Positions 6,892-12,944 of a DNA stretch of 12,944 nucleotides are shown in pieces; positions within the stretch are counted from its first letter, which is position 1; each line of letters opens with the position of its first letter. Source of the DNA: an uncultured Porphyromonadaceae bacterium (GTDB lineage: Bacteria > Bacteroidota > Bacteroidia > Bacteroidales > Muribaculaceae); assembly GCA_900551515.1 (NCBI GenBank), contig URWH01000037.1:1-12944 (forward strand), written 5' to 3'. The translations under genes and the position numbers were made by a program. The notes below the pieces were generated by a model. The model was not told the origin of the DNA, ran no database searches, and saw only the letters and a list, made by a program, of their open reading frames with translations.

Positions 6892-8044
6892 TGCCTTTGT
6901 CGCTGATGATGGTCAGACGGTTGGTCTCGGCCTCCTCGACACGGCCAATCACCTTAGCATCAATGCCGAATCCGGCAGCTATGTCGATCACGGCCTGCGC
7001 ATGTCCGGGAGCGAGATATATCTCCATGCGGTGGCCCATATTGAACACCTTGTACATCTCGGCCCAGTCGGTGCCGCTCTGTTTCTGAATGAGTTCGAAG
7101 AGCGGCGGCACATCAAACATATTGTCCTTGATCACATGCTTGCCTTCTACGAAGTGCATCACCTTGGTCTGTGCGCCGCCCGAGCAGTGCACCATACCGT
7201 GGATGTCGCCGCGCATCACGTCGAGGATGCGTTTGATCACCGGAGCATAAGTGCGGGTGGGCGAGAGCACGAGTTTGCCGGCATCGACAGTGACACCGTC
7301 GACAGCATCGGTGAGTTTCATGCCGCCGGAATAGACCAGACCATCGGGCACTGCGGCATCGAAGCTTTCGGGATATTTTTCGGCAAGATATTTGGCGAAG
7401 ACGTCGTGGCGGGCCGAGGTCAGGCCGTTGCTGCCCATGCCGCCGTTGTAGGAGTCCTCATATGTTGCCTGCCCGTAGGAAGCGAGGCCCACGATGACAT
7501 CGCCGGCGGCGATATTGGCGTTGTTGACCACATCGGCGCGGCGCATGCGGCAAGTGACGGTTGAGTCGACGATGATCGTGCGCACGAGATCGCCCACGTC
7601 GGCGGTTTCGCCACCGGTGCTGTAGGCATTGACGCCCATAGCGCGGAGCGACTGGAGCAGCTCTTCGGTGCCGTTGATGATGGCTGAGATCACCTCACCG
7701 GGCACGAGCAGCTTGTTGCGGCCGATGGTCGAGCTGACCAGAATGTTGTCGGTGGCGCCGACACACAGGAGGTCGTCGATGTTCATGATCAGCGCGTCCT
7801 GCGCGATGCCTTTCCACACGCTCAGGTCGCCGGTCTCACGCCAGTAGAGATAGGCCAGCGACGATTTGGTACCGGCACCGTCGGCATGCATGATGTTGCA
7901 GTATTCGGGGTCGCCGCCGAGTATGTCGGGGATTATCTTACAGAATGCCTTGGGATAGAGGCCCTTGTCGACATTCTTTATCGCGTTGTGCACATCTTCC
8001 TTCGATGCCGACACGCCGCGGAGATTATATCTTATGTCACTCAT
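6878..8044 (-). CDS. purM: Phosphoribosylformylglycinamidine cyclo-ligase (AIR synthase), Bacteroidetes type
   Basis: 388 aa. It converts FGAM and ATP to aminoimidazole ribonucleotide in de novo purine synthesis (EC 6.3.3.1), in the cytosol. The PurM/PurL superfamily pattern is clear: HADGAGTKSSLAYLY (53-67) for the DGxGTK loop, MNIDDLLCVGA (87-97), GGETADVGDLV (144-154), MGSNGLTSARH (203-213), and FNMG (334-337) near the C-terminus. It is longer than the approximately 345-aa E. coli enzyme. Some C-terminal motifs also differ: HCSGGAQTKV (286-295) replaces the usual HITGGG stretch, and FNMGHRM replaces FNxGxGM. I know this variant as the usual PurM of Bacteroidetes, so the call is firm for family and good for function. 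It begins 44 nt after cdsA and ends 16 nt before mltF. Confidence 0.92.
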   Translation of the reverse strand: MSDIRYNLRGVSASKEDVHNAIKNVDKGLYPKAFCKIIPDILGGDPEYCNIMHADGAGTKSSLAYLYWRETGDLSVWKGIAQDALIMNIDDLLCVGATDNILVSSTIGRNKLLVPGEVISAIINGTEELLQSLRAMGVNAYSTGGETADVGDLVRTIIVDSTVTCRMRRADVVNNANIAAGDVIVGLASYGQATYEDSYNGGMGSNGLTSARHDVFAKYLAEKYPESFDAAVPDGLVYSGGMKLTDAVDGVTVDAGKLVLSPTRTYAPVIKRILDVMRGDIHGMVHCSGGAQTKVMHFVEGKHVIKDNMFDVPPLFELIQKQSGTDWAEMYKVFNMGHRMEIYLAPGHAQAVIDIAAGFGIDAKVIGRVEEAETNRLTIISDKGTFEY

Positions 8045-8088
8045 AATGTGATAAATATGGTTTATGGTTTACAATACGCAGGGCGGCG

Positions 8089-8952
8089 TCACATTCCTGC
8101 GAGAACCGTTGTCCCTTCGATAAACGTCCAGCAAATGAAATAAAACAGCGTGCACGGGGCTACGAAAAGGAGCGAGTCGATACGGTCGAGCACTCCGCCG
8201 TGGCCCGGAATGAGGGTTCCGCTGTCCTTGACGCCTACGGTGCGTTTGATCATCGACTCAAAAAGATCGCCCCATGTCGACATGACACAAACGATGATGC
8301 CGAACACGATGAGTGTCTTTGTTGAGAACACGCCGAACGTCCCGGGGAAAAACACTTTGGCGAGCACTCCGGCGGCAACGCAGAACACGAGTCCGCCGAA
8401 AAATCCTTCCCACGATTTTTTAGGCGACAGCCTTTTGAACAGATGATGGCTTCCGATGGCCGATCCCACGAGGAAAGCGCCTGTGTCGTTGAGCCATATC
8501 ATCACGAACATCAGCAGCAACAGAGCCGGGCTGAACATGAGCATGGCCGCTGCAAACGAAAGAGGCACAGCCACGTAGACCACCGACAGCACCGAGCAGG
8601 CTATGTGACGCACGGGGTTTTCGCGATGAAGGTAAAGCTGCATCACGAAACGGGTGATCACCAGCAGGAAGATGACGGCGGCCACCGGGAGAGCGAAGAA
8701 GCTGTACTGGCTGTAGGAGAAGCTCAACGCCGCGAGCACCGGAAGAAAGATGCCGATGAGGAGGTCGATGAAAAGCGTCAGAGGCGATGCGTAGAAATCG
8801 TCCTGCGTCATTTTCTGAAACTCCATGATGCCGATGAACGCAAACACGCAGCATAAGGCCGGGAATGCCCATCCGCTGCCGAACAGTATCGAGCACACGA
8901 TCAGAGCCACATAGACAGCGCCGGAGAGCGAACGCACTATAAGATTTTTCAT
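8089..8952 (-). CDS. cdsA: Phosphatidate cytidylyltransferase
   Basis: 287 aa from the ATG at 8952. It makes CDP-diacylglycerol from phosphatidic acid and CTP (EC 2.7.7.41), the branch point for all phospholipids, in the inner membrane. About eight hydrophobic segments are visible between residues 10 and 280. The CTP transferase signature occurs near the C-terminus: SMIKRTVGVKD (233-243) followed by PGHGGVLDR (249-257). WLNDTGAFLVG (153-163) and SPKKSWEG (176-183) are further conserved loops. The open frame extends 14 codons upstream to an ATG at 8994, but that ATG follows the T-tract of the upstream terminator and adds a polar segment before the first helix, so I reject it. No good promoter motif lies between the terminator and the start, so how it is transcribed is unclear. 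Confidence 0.95.
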   Translation of the reverse strand: MKNLIVRSLSGAVYVALIVCSILFGSGWAFPALCCVFAFIGIMEFQKMTQDDFYASPLTLFIDLLIGIFLPVLAALSFSYSQYSFFALPVAAVIFLLVITRFVMQLYLHRENPVRHIACSVLSVVYVAVPLSFAAAMLMFSPALLLLMFVMIWLNDTGAFLVGSAIGSHHLFKRLSPKKSWEGFFGGLVFCVAAGVLAKVFFPGTFGVFSTKTLIVFGIIVCVMSTWGDLFESMIKRTVGVKDSGTLIPGHGGVLDRIDSLLFVAPCTLFYFICWTFIEGTTVLAGM

Positions 8953-8994
8953 TACAGGGAAGTTATGATGGTTACAGGTGGGGGAAAGAGGCAT

Positions 8995-9039
8995 AAAAAA
9001 CCGATGTCAGGAATCCCCGCGTTAAGGGATTCCTGACAT
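8995..9039 (-). terminator. Strong intrinsic terminator after the TPR gene
   Basis: A perfect 14-bp stem, ATGTCAGGAATCCC (9004-9017) with GGGATTCCTGACAT (9026-9039), has an 8-nt loop. On the minus strand it is followed after three bases by T6 (9000-8995). It lies about 60 nt beyond the TPR stop and ends the 79-aa protein/PstS-like/TPR unit. It also sits between that unit and cdsA. Confidence 0.92.
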
Positions 9040-9099
9040 GGTCAATCAGTTAATGATTTTGCATGTGATCATTTAATGCTATATCTCTTCGTGGGATTC

Positions 9100-10752
9100 T
9101 CATTTCTTTTTAGCCGTGAGGCGATCGAGAGTTTCCTGAAGGTTTGCATTGCCGGGGAGCACCTGCAGACCCTCCTCACATTTCTTGATGGCTTCTTCGG
9201 TCTTGCCGTCTTTGTTGAGTGAGTCGATGAGGATGGTGTAAGTGGCGGTGACGCGGCTTTCGGATGCGTTTTGGTCGCCTTTCTTATAAAGGTCGATGAT
9301 CTTTTCAGCGATTTCGTTGCCTTCGGCATTGATCTTAGCACCGTTGGCCATGTAGTTGAGCAGCAGCGACTGATAGAGATAGGGCACGAAGTCGGGAGCT
9401 TTTTCGTTGGCCAGATCGATGTAAGGTTTGGCGCTTGCGAAAAGTTTGGCTTTTTCGGCGGGATCAGTAGCGTTACGGGCTGCTTCGAAGAGCGATGCAT
9501 ACATATTGTAGCAGTCCTGAGGTTTGGCGGCATCCGTGCGGAGGAAGTTGTCGTAGGCTTCTTTGGCCTTGTCGGCTTCACCGTTGGCTGCATAAGCTTC
9601 GCCGAGGTTACGCATCAGGCTTTCGTAGTCCTTGTTGTCGGGGTTGGCGGCGATCACTTTCTCGATGAGAGCGATAGCTTCGGGAGCACGTTTGGCATCG
9701 ACGAGCAGTTTTGAATAAACCACATAGTCGTTGGGGATATATTCGGCGCCGGAAACGCTGAACAGTTTGTCGCCGGAGATGAGGGCCATCGAGTCCTGAT
9801 CGAGCTTAGCATAGCTGAGCATGTTCATGCGGTCCATCTGATAGACGTTGGGATCCTGAGCGAGCACGCTGTTGGCCCAGTAGATAGCCTGTTTGAAAAG
9901 TTCCGGATCGTTCTCACGTGAGCCTGCGGTGTAAAGGATGGCCACATAGCGCTGTTCGTCGCGGCGGAAGTGGTTGGGGTTCTTCACATATTTCTCATAC
10001 ACTTTCTGGGCGCGGCTGAATTTACCGTCGGTATAGTAAACTTCGGCGAGCTCGCGCTGTGCGAGACCCGATTCGGGTTCGAGCTGGTTGAGCTCTTCAA
10101 GCATGCTGATGAGGAGGTCGCGGTTGTGCTGGTTGTAAACGCGGGCATATTTCACGTAAGCCTCGCGGTTGACATTTCCGCGTTCCTTGTCCATGTCGAT
10201 AGCCATCTGATAGAGGCCGGCAGCTTCACCGGGATCACTCTTGGCCACCATGTCGCCCTGAAGGTTGTAAACGGCAGGCTCAGTGTTTTTCGATTCCTTG
10301 AAAGCCTTGGCGATCCATTTGTCGATATCTTTTTTGTAAGCCACTGGATCGACATTCCAGTAAGCGCGGGCTACAGCGGCGATGACGGCGGTGTTCTTTT
10401 TATTGAACTTCATGGCCTGGTCAAACAGCTTCTGTGCACCCGATTTGTCACCTGAGCGGAGAGCTACCTCACCGAGACCCACGTAGTTGTAGGGGTATTC
10501 GGGGTTGATGGCAATACCGTTGTCGAAATTAGCTTTTGCTGCGGCTACGTTTTTGTTGTCAAAATCAATGCAGCCGAGATAGTAGTACGACACAGCCTTA
10601 TCGGTTGACGGTGCGTTGAGCGTATTTGTCAGAATCTCTTTGGCGATATCCTTACGTCCGGCGTTGTAGTTGTCAACGCCGTCCTGATAGCCCTGAGCTC
10701 CGGCTGCGAGAGTTGCGCCGAGCATGATTGAAAACAGGAATCTCAATTTCAT
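9100..10752 (-). CDS. Secreted tetratricopeptide repeat protein
   Basis: 550 aa. The precise role is unknown. Residues 1-19 form a signal peptide with a likely signal peptidase I site at AGA|QG, so it is probably periplasmic. The rest is predominantly helical with several TPR-like 34-residue units. The clearest are in the N-terminal part (about 20-125: YYYLGCIDFDNKN, YNYVGLGEVALRSGD), followed by RELAEVYYTDGKFSRAQKVYEKYVK (about 234-258), NLGEAYAANGEADKAKEAYDNFL (about 378-400), and a C-terminal unit around 505-540. TPR arrays bind other proteins or peptides. It follows the PstS-like gene by 62 nt, an order I know from Bacteroidetes TonB/ExbBD-linked clusters, and it ends the unit before a strong terminator. 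A partner role with the PstS-like lipoprotein is inference. Confidence 0.88.
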   Translation of the reverse strand: MKLRFLFSIMLGATLAAGAQGYQDGVDNYNAGRKDIAKEILTNTLNAPSTDKAVSYYYLGCIDFDNKNVAAAKANFDNGIAINPEYPYNYVGLGEVALRSGDKSGAQKLFDQAMKFNKKNTAVIAAVARAYWNVDPVAYKKDIDKWIAKAFKESKNTEPAVYNLQGDMVAKSDPGEAAGLYQMAIDMDKERGNVNREAYVKYARVYNQHNRDLLISMLEELNQLEPESGLAQRELAEVYYTDGKFSRAQKVYEKYVKNPNHFRRDEQRYVAILYTAGSRENDPELFKQAIYWANSVLAQDPNVYQMDRMNMLSYAKLDQDSMALISGDKLFSVSGAEYIPNDYVVYSKLLVDAKRAPEAIALIEKVIAANPDNKDYESLMRNLGEAYAANGEADKAKEAYDNFLRTDAAKPQDCYNMYASLFEAARNATDPAEKAKLFASAKPYIDLANEKAPDFVPYLYQSLLLNYMANGAKINAEGNEIAEKIIDLYKKGDQNASESRVTATYTILIDSLNKDGKTEEAIKKCEEGLQVLPGNANLQETLDRLTAKKK

Positions 10753-10761
10753 GATTTTGGT

Positions 10762-10783
10762 TTATTGATTGTTATTGTTATTG
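10762..10783 (-). repeat. CAATAA repeats in the leader of the TPR gene
   Basis: On the minus strand the 62-nt gap before the TPR gene carries CAATAA at 10783-10778, 10777-10772 and 10767-10762, in an A-rich, G-poor stretch starting 10 nt upstream of the ATG. There is no Shine-Dalgarno sequence. A-rich leaders commonly support translation initiation in Bacteroidetes, so this may set high expression of the TPR protein (inference). Confidence 0.45.
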
Positions 10784-10814
10784 ATCTGAATTTTATTCGT
10801 TAGACTTGATTATT

Positions 10815-11822
10815 TCACTCCGGTTTAACCACATCGACAAATTGCGGGGTTATCACTTTCGGACACACGCCTGAGGTGAGGATAATCTTCTGTCCCACAC
10901 TGCTCGTGACAAACGAGTAGAAGCTGTGGCCAACGGTCGACGGCGAGGCGGTGGATATGAGATAGATCTGGCGGTGGAAGGGATATTTGCCGTTGTAGAT
11001 GTTGTACTGGTCGGGATAGTATGCTATGGGAGAATCTTTCGGAGCCACCTTGAGCACTTTGATATCGGTGGAGAACGATGCTATGGAGGTGGTGTCGGCA
11101 TCGTTTTCGAGGCGCGCTATCTCTTCATCGGAGAGTTCGCGGCCGCTCATATCCGAAGAGAGCCATCCCGCGCCGATAATGCCTATGGCGTTCTTGCGAT
11201 GAGCCACGGCTTCAAACACTTCGGCCGGCGATTTCTGCGCATACACGTTCTGGCCGAACGGCTTGCCGTTGAGCACCGAGTCGGTCATAAAGCGTGTGGT
11301 CGACGAACCGCTGTGGTCGAAAACCACCTGGATGTCGCCGAGATCGCCCGCGCCGGGGATATCGCTCCATTTGGTGTACTTACCGGAGAGGATGTCGGCC
11401 ACATCCTGATAGTCGAGAGCTGTAATGGGGTTCGCGGGATTGACGATCATAGCCACGGCATCGACGGCTATAGCCTGCTGGCTCACAGTGCGTTTCTGGC
11501 GGCCGAGTTCGGAGATCTCCTGCGAGTTGAGCGGACGTGTTGTCACTGCCATGTACACGCGGTTGTCCTTGTTCATAAGCGAATCGATGGCGGCGTATTC
11601 GTCGACATACAGCGCCAGAATGCTCGAATTCTTATATCGTGATTCGAAAACGAATATCTCCTGCTCCATGATGTTCTGGAACGTTGCATCGCATGCTATC
11701 TGGACGCTGCCGGCCGCATAGCTTCCGGCATTGGTGCGTCCACACGACACGCACGCGGCAACCGTTGTCAGCGCCGCGCATGCCATGGAGATATGTTTCA
11801 AAAGGTCCTTTACCATAATCAT
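10815..11822 (-). CDS. PstS-like substrate-binding lipoprotein
   Basis: 335 aa from ATG 11822; a second ATG at 11816 is equally possible. It belongs to the PBP-like (PstS) superfamily and is predicted to be an envelope lipoprotein. The signal peptide ends in VAAC (Cys24) or CVSC (Cys27). Family landmarks are DVADILSGKYTKWSDI (140-155), matching the ADIFxGKITKW region of PstS, and SGSSTTRF (171-178), matching the anion-binding SGT loop. The N-terminal TGAGAS-type loop of PstS is replaced by IACDATF, and the Arg of the RxDGSGT loop is absent (VFDHSGSS), so phosphate as ligand is doubtful. No pstCAB genes are nearby. The start is 19 nt after the 79-aa membrane protein gene and the stop is 62 nt before the TPR gene, suggesting one operon. 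Homologues often sit next to tonB/exbD genes in Bacteroidales. Confidence 0.88.
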   Translation of the reverse strand: MIMVKDLLKHISMACAALTTVAACVSCGRTNAGSYAAGSVQIACDATFQNIMEQEIFVFESRYKNSSILALYVDEYAAIDSLMNKDNRVYMAVTTRPLNSQEISELGRQKRTVSQQAIAVDAVAMIVNPANPITALDYQDVADILSGKYTKWSDIPGAGDLGDIQVVFDHSGSSTTRFMTDSVLNGKPFGQNVYAQKSPAEVFEAVAHRKNAIGIIGAGWLSSDMSGRELSDEEIARLENDADTTSIASFSTDIKVLKVAPKDSPIAYYPDQYNIYNGKYPFHRQIYLISTASPSTVGHSFYSFVTSSVGQKIILTSGVCPKVITPQFVDVVKPE

Positions 11823-11841
11823 TCAAGGTTTTGTTACAGCA

Positions 11842-12081
11842 TCAATAGCGGGTGGTGACATCTTCGTCGATTCCCTTAAACTGGCGGTAACCGCGCCAGA
11901 ATCCGTAGAGGATGAAAACGACGCCGCCGGTCCAGCGGAGCCATTCGAAACTGCCGCTAAGGGACGGGAATACTCCGCAGAGGCACATGATGCCCACTGC
12001 CACGAACACAATTATCATAATGATGCCGAAAATGTTGCGCATGATGCGCGGCATTTTGCTTGTTCCTTTTTCAGTTTCCAT
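11842..12081 (-). CDS. Small two-helix membrane protein, unknown function
   Basis: 79 aa from ATG 12081; a later ATG at 12054 gives 70 aa and has AAAGGA about 9 nt upstream, so either start may be used. The frame is open back to 12273, but those extra codons are Arg-rich and cross the proposed promoter, so I reject them. Two hydrophobic segments are visible: FGIIMIIVFVAVGIMCLCGVF (about 18-38) and RWTGGVVFILYGFW (about 49-62). A short basic/acidic tail follows (RGYRQFKGIDEDVTTRY). I do not recognise a named family. It is the first gene of a probable operon with the PstS-like lipoprotein (19-nt gap) and the TPR protein. Small hypothetical membrane proteins are found in the related exbB/exbD/tonB clusters of Bacteroidales, and this may be that gene (inference from recall, weak). 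Confidence 0.75.
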   Translation of the reverse strand: METEKGTSKMPRIMRNIFGIIMIIVFVAVGIMCLCGVFPSLSGSFEWLRWTGGVVFILYGFWRGYRQFKGIDEDVTTRY

Positions 12082-12150
12082 AACTACATCGTTTAAATTA
12101 GTTTTTAATTCTAACGTTTGCAGTGCGTTAATGTTCGGTAGGGCGGCCGC

Positions 12151-12173
12151 AAAAACGCGCCGTGAAACGGCGC
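12151..12173 (-). terminator. Terminator-like hairpin in the leader (possible attenuator)
   Basis: A perfect 7-bp GC-rich stem, GCGCCGT (12157-12163) with ACGGCGC (12167-12173), has a 3-nt loop. On the minus strand it is followed by GTTTTT (12156-12151). It lies between the proposed promoter and the 79-aa gene, so if that promoter is right it would stop or pause transcription before the first gene. The T-tract is short (T5), so efficiency is uncertain. Confidence 0.6.
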
Positions 12174-12200
12174 CTCGGGATGCCCAGCGCGATTCGGAGG

Positions 12201-12229
12201 TAAAGTTAACTAAAAATGTTAACAAACAA
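12201..12229 (-). promoter_or_regulatory. Candidate promoter of the 79-aa/PstS-like/TPR unit
   Basis: On the minus strand, TTG (12229-12227) and TAACTTTA (12208-12201) are separated by 18 nt. The -7 differs from TAnnTTTG only in its last base. The predicted start near 12195 would give a leader of about 115 nt. An alternative -7 with one mismatch is AAAATTTG (12278-12271). Confidence 0.4.
12205..12223. promoter_or_regulatory. Possible operator: GTTAAC dyad over the promoter
   Basis: Two copies of the palindrome GTTAAC (12205-12210 and 12218-12223) flank TAAAAAT, forming a 19-bp dyad with an A/T-rich centre. It overlaps the -7 element and spacer of the proposed unit A promoter, where a repressor would act. 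No regulator gene is nearby. Confidence 0.3.
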
Positions 12230-12294
12230 GCGCCCGTGCCTGCTTTTTTATTTCTATTAACACGACACCGCAAATTTTCTTCTCATTTTTTAGC

Positions 12295-12302
12295 TATCTT
12301 TG
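12295..12302 (+). promoter_or_regulatory. -7 element of rarA
   Basis: TATCTTTG matches TAnnTTTG exactly and lies 8 nt before the rarA ATG. No clear -33 TTG is seen at the expected distance, only the T-rich ATTTTCTTC around 12274-12282. The predicted start of transcription would be within a few bases of the ATG. Confidence 0.55.
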
Positions 12303-12310
12303 TCATCACT

Positions 12311-12944
12311 ATGAACCTCCCATTAGCTGAACGATTACGCCCGCGTACGATCGACGACTACGTCGGGCAGACACACATAGCCGGCGACGGCGCCATCCTG
12401 CGCCGCATGATCGAGTCGGGCAACATCGCCTCTTTTATATTATGGGGCCCTCCCGGCGTCGGCAAGACGACGCTGGCCAAAATCATCGCCAACACTACAA
12501 AAGCCCCGTTCTACACCCTAAGCGCCGTGAGCTCGGGCGTCAAGGATGTGCGCGAGGTGATCGACCGCTGCAAGGCCGACGCCCAGAACATGTTTGTCAA
12601 CCACCGCCCTATCCTTTTCATCGACGAAATCCACCGCTTTAATAAGGCGCAGCAGGACGCGTTTTTGCCGTTTGTGGAAAAGGGCAGCATCGTGCTCATC
12701 GGTGCGACCACGGAGAACCCCTCGTTTGAGGTGAACGCCGCACTTTTGTCGCGCTGCAAGGTGTTCGTTTTGCAGGCACTTTCCGAGGATGAGCTTGTGG
12801 AGCTGATGAAGCGCGCAATCAAAGACCCGCGCGGCTTCGGTAACCAGACGGTGGAGATCACCGATGAGATGTTGAAAATGCTTGCAGCGTTTGCAAACGG
12901 TGACGCGCGAACGGCGCTGGGAACGCTGGAGATGGTCGTTTTGA
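12311..12944 (+). CDS. rarA: Replication-associated recombination protein A (RarA/MgsA), 5' part
   Basis: The first 211 codons are present; the gene runs off the window (family length is about 420-450 aa). RarA is a cytosolic AAA+ ATPase of the clamp-loader-related RarA/WRNIP1 family that acts at stalled replication forks. The N-terminus PLAERLRPRTIDDYVGQTH (4-22) is the conserved family start, which fixes the ATG at 12311. Walker A is GPPGVGKTT (46-54), Walker B with its extension is ILFIDEIHRFNKAQQD (101-116), sensor 1 is GATTENPSFEVN (131-142), the arginine finger is in LLSRC (145-149), and sensor 2 is in NGDAR (196-200). All AAA+ catalytic elements within the visible part are intact. It is divergent from the PstS-like unit and is the only plus-strand gene in the window. 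Confidence 0.96.
   Translation, partial: MNLPLAERLRPRTIDDYVGQTHIAGDGAILRRMIESGNIASFILWGPPGVGKTTLAKIIANTTKAPFYTLSAVSSGVKDVREVIDRCKADAQNMFVNHRPILFIDEIHRFNKAQQDAFLPFVEKGSIVLIGATTENPSFEVNAALLSRCKVFVLQALSEDELVELMKRAIKDPRGFGNQTVEITDEMLKMLAAFANGDARTALGTLEMVVL

Larger units (their letters stand above)
12082..12310. other. Divergent intergenic region, pstS-like unit and rarA
   Basis: This region of 229 nt holds no gene I can support. It contains, from left to right, an A/T-rich stretch before the 79-aa gene, a terminator-like hairpin on the minus strand, a minus-strand promoter overlapped by a GTTAAC dyad, and the rarA -7 element just before the rarA start. Confidence 0.6.

Noticed and set aside
8953..8994. 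Upstream start of cdsA at 8994
   Set aside because: The ATG directly follows the T-tract of the terminator and adds a polar 14-residue segment before the first helix; the ATG at 8952 gives the usual N-terminus.
12082..12273. N-terminal extension of the 79-aa membrane protein to 143 aa
   Set aside because: The extra residues look like translated noncoding DNA and would run through the hairpin and promoter region. The ATG at 12081 gives a normal short membrane protein.
1..12944. CRISPR array, insertion sequence, prophage, toxin-antitoxin or defence system
   Set aside because: There are no regularly spaced repeats, transposase or phage-like genes, or nuclease/effector domains. Every gene of substance is housekeeping or envelope-related.
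1..12944. tRNA or rRNA gene
   Set aside because: The intergenic gaps are short and contain no cloverleaf or conserved rRNA sequence that I could recognise.

Overview
The window reads as an ordinary chromosomal stretch from a Bacteroidota bacterium, most likely order Bacteroidales and possibly a Muribaculaceae-like gut lineage. The support is protein character (Bacteroidetes-type PurM, DUF3332 lipoprotein, PstS-like lipoprotein followed by a TPR protein, 67K-type SppA), promoter -7 elements close to TAnnTTTG, and A-rich leaders with few Shine-Dalgarno sequences. Genus-level placement is inference. Coding density is high: ten genes lie on the minus strand and one, cut by the window end, on the plus strand. 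I see no mobile element, CRISPR array, tRNA or rRNA.

Layout on the minus strand, in the direction of transcription (right to left). Unit A (12229 to about 8995): a promoter with an overlapping GTTAAC dyad, a leader carrying a terminator-like hairpin, a 79-aa two-helix membrane protein, a PstS-like binding lipoprotein, a secreted 550-aa TPR protein, then a strong intrinsic terminator with a 14-bp perfect stem. Unit B (8952 to about 4790): cdsA, purM, an MltF-like lytic transglycosylase lipoprotein and a DUF3332 lipoprotein, with gaps of 44, 16 and 40 nt, closed by an intrinsic terminator at 4805-4833. Unit C: gpmA alone. Unit D (3949 to 63): sppA, lpxK and a purine nucleoside phosphorylase, with gaps of 42 and 81 nt, behind a good -7 element. 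On the plus strand, rarA starts at 12311, divergent from unit A, and leaves the window.

Most genes are housekeeping: phospholipid (cdsA), lipid A (lpxK), purine synthesis and salvage (purM, PNP), glycolysis (gpmA), envelope proteolysis and murein turnover (sppA, mltF), replication repair (rarA). The least explained part is unit A. In many Bacteroidales the PstS-like and TPR genes sit behind exbB/exbD/tonB genes; here those genes are absent upstream, and the small membrane protein comes first behind its own regulated-looking leader. Other points worth a look are a 20-bp tandem duplication that places the mltF TTG start inside a copy of the purM stop region, an Asp at the base-selecting position of the PNP, a gpmA lacking the usual C-terminal tail, and a nearly leaderless rarA. 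I do not see a convincing new defence or mobile system.
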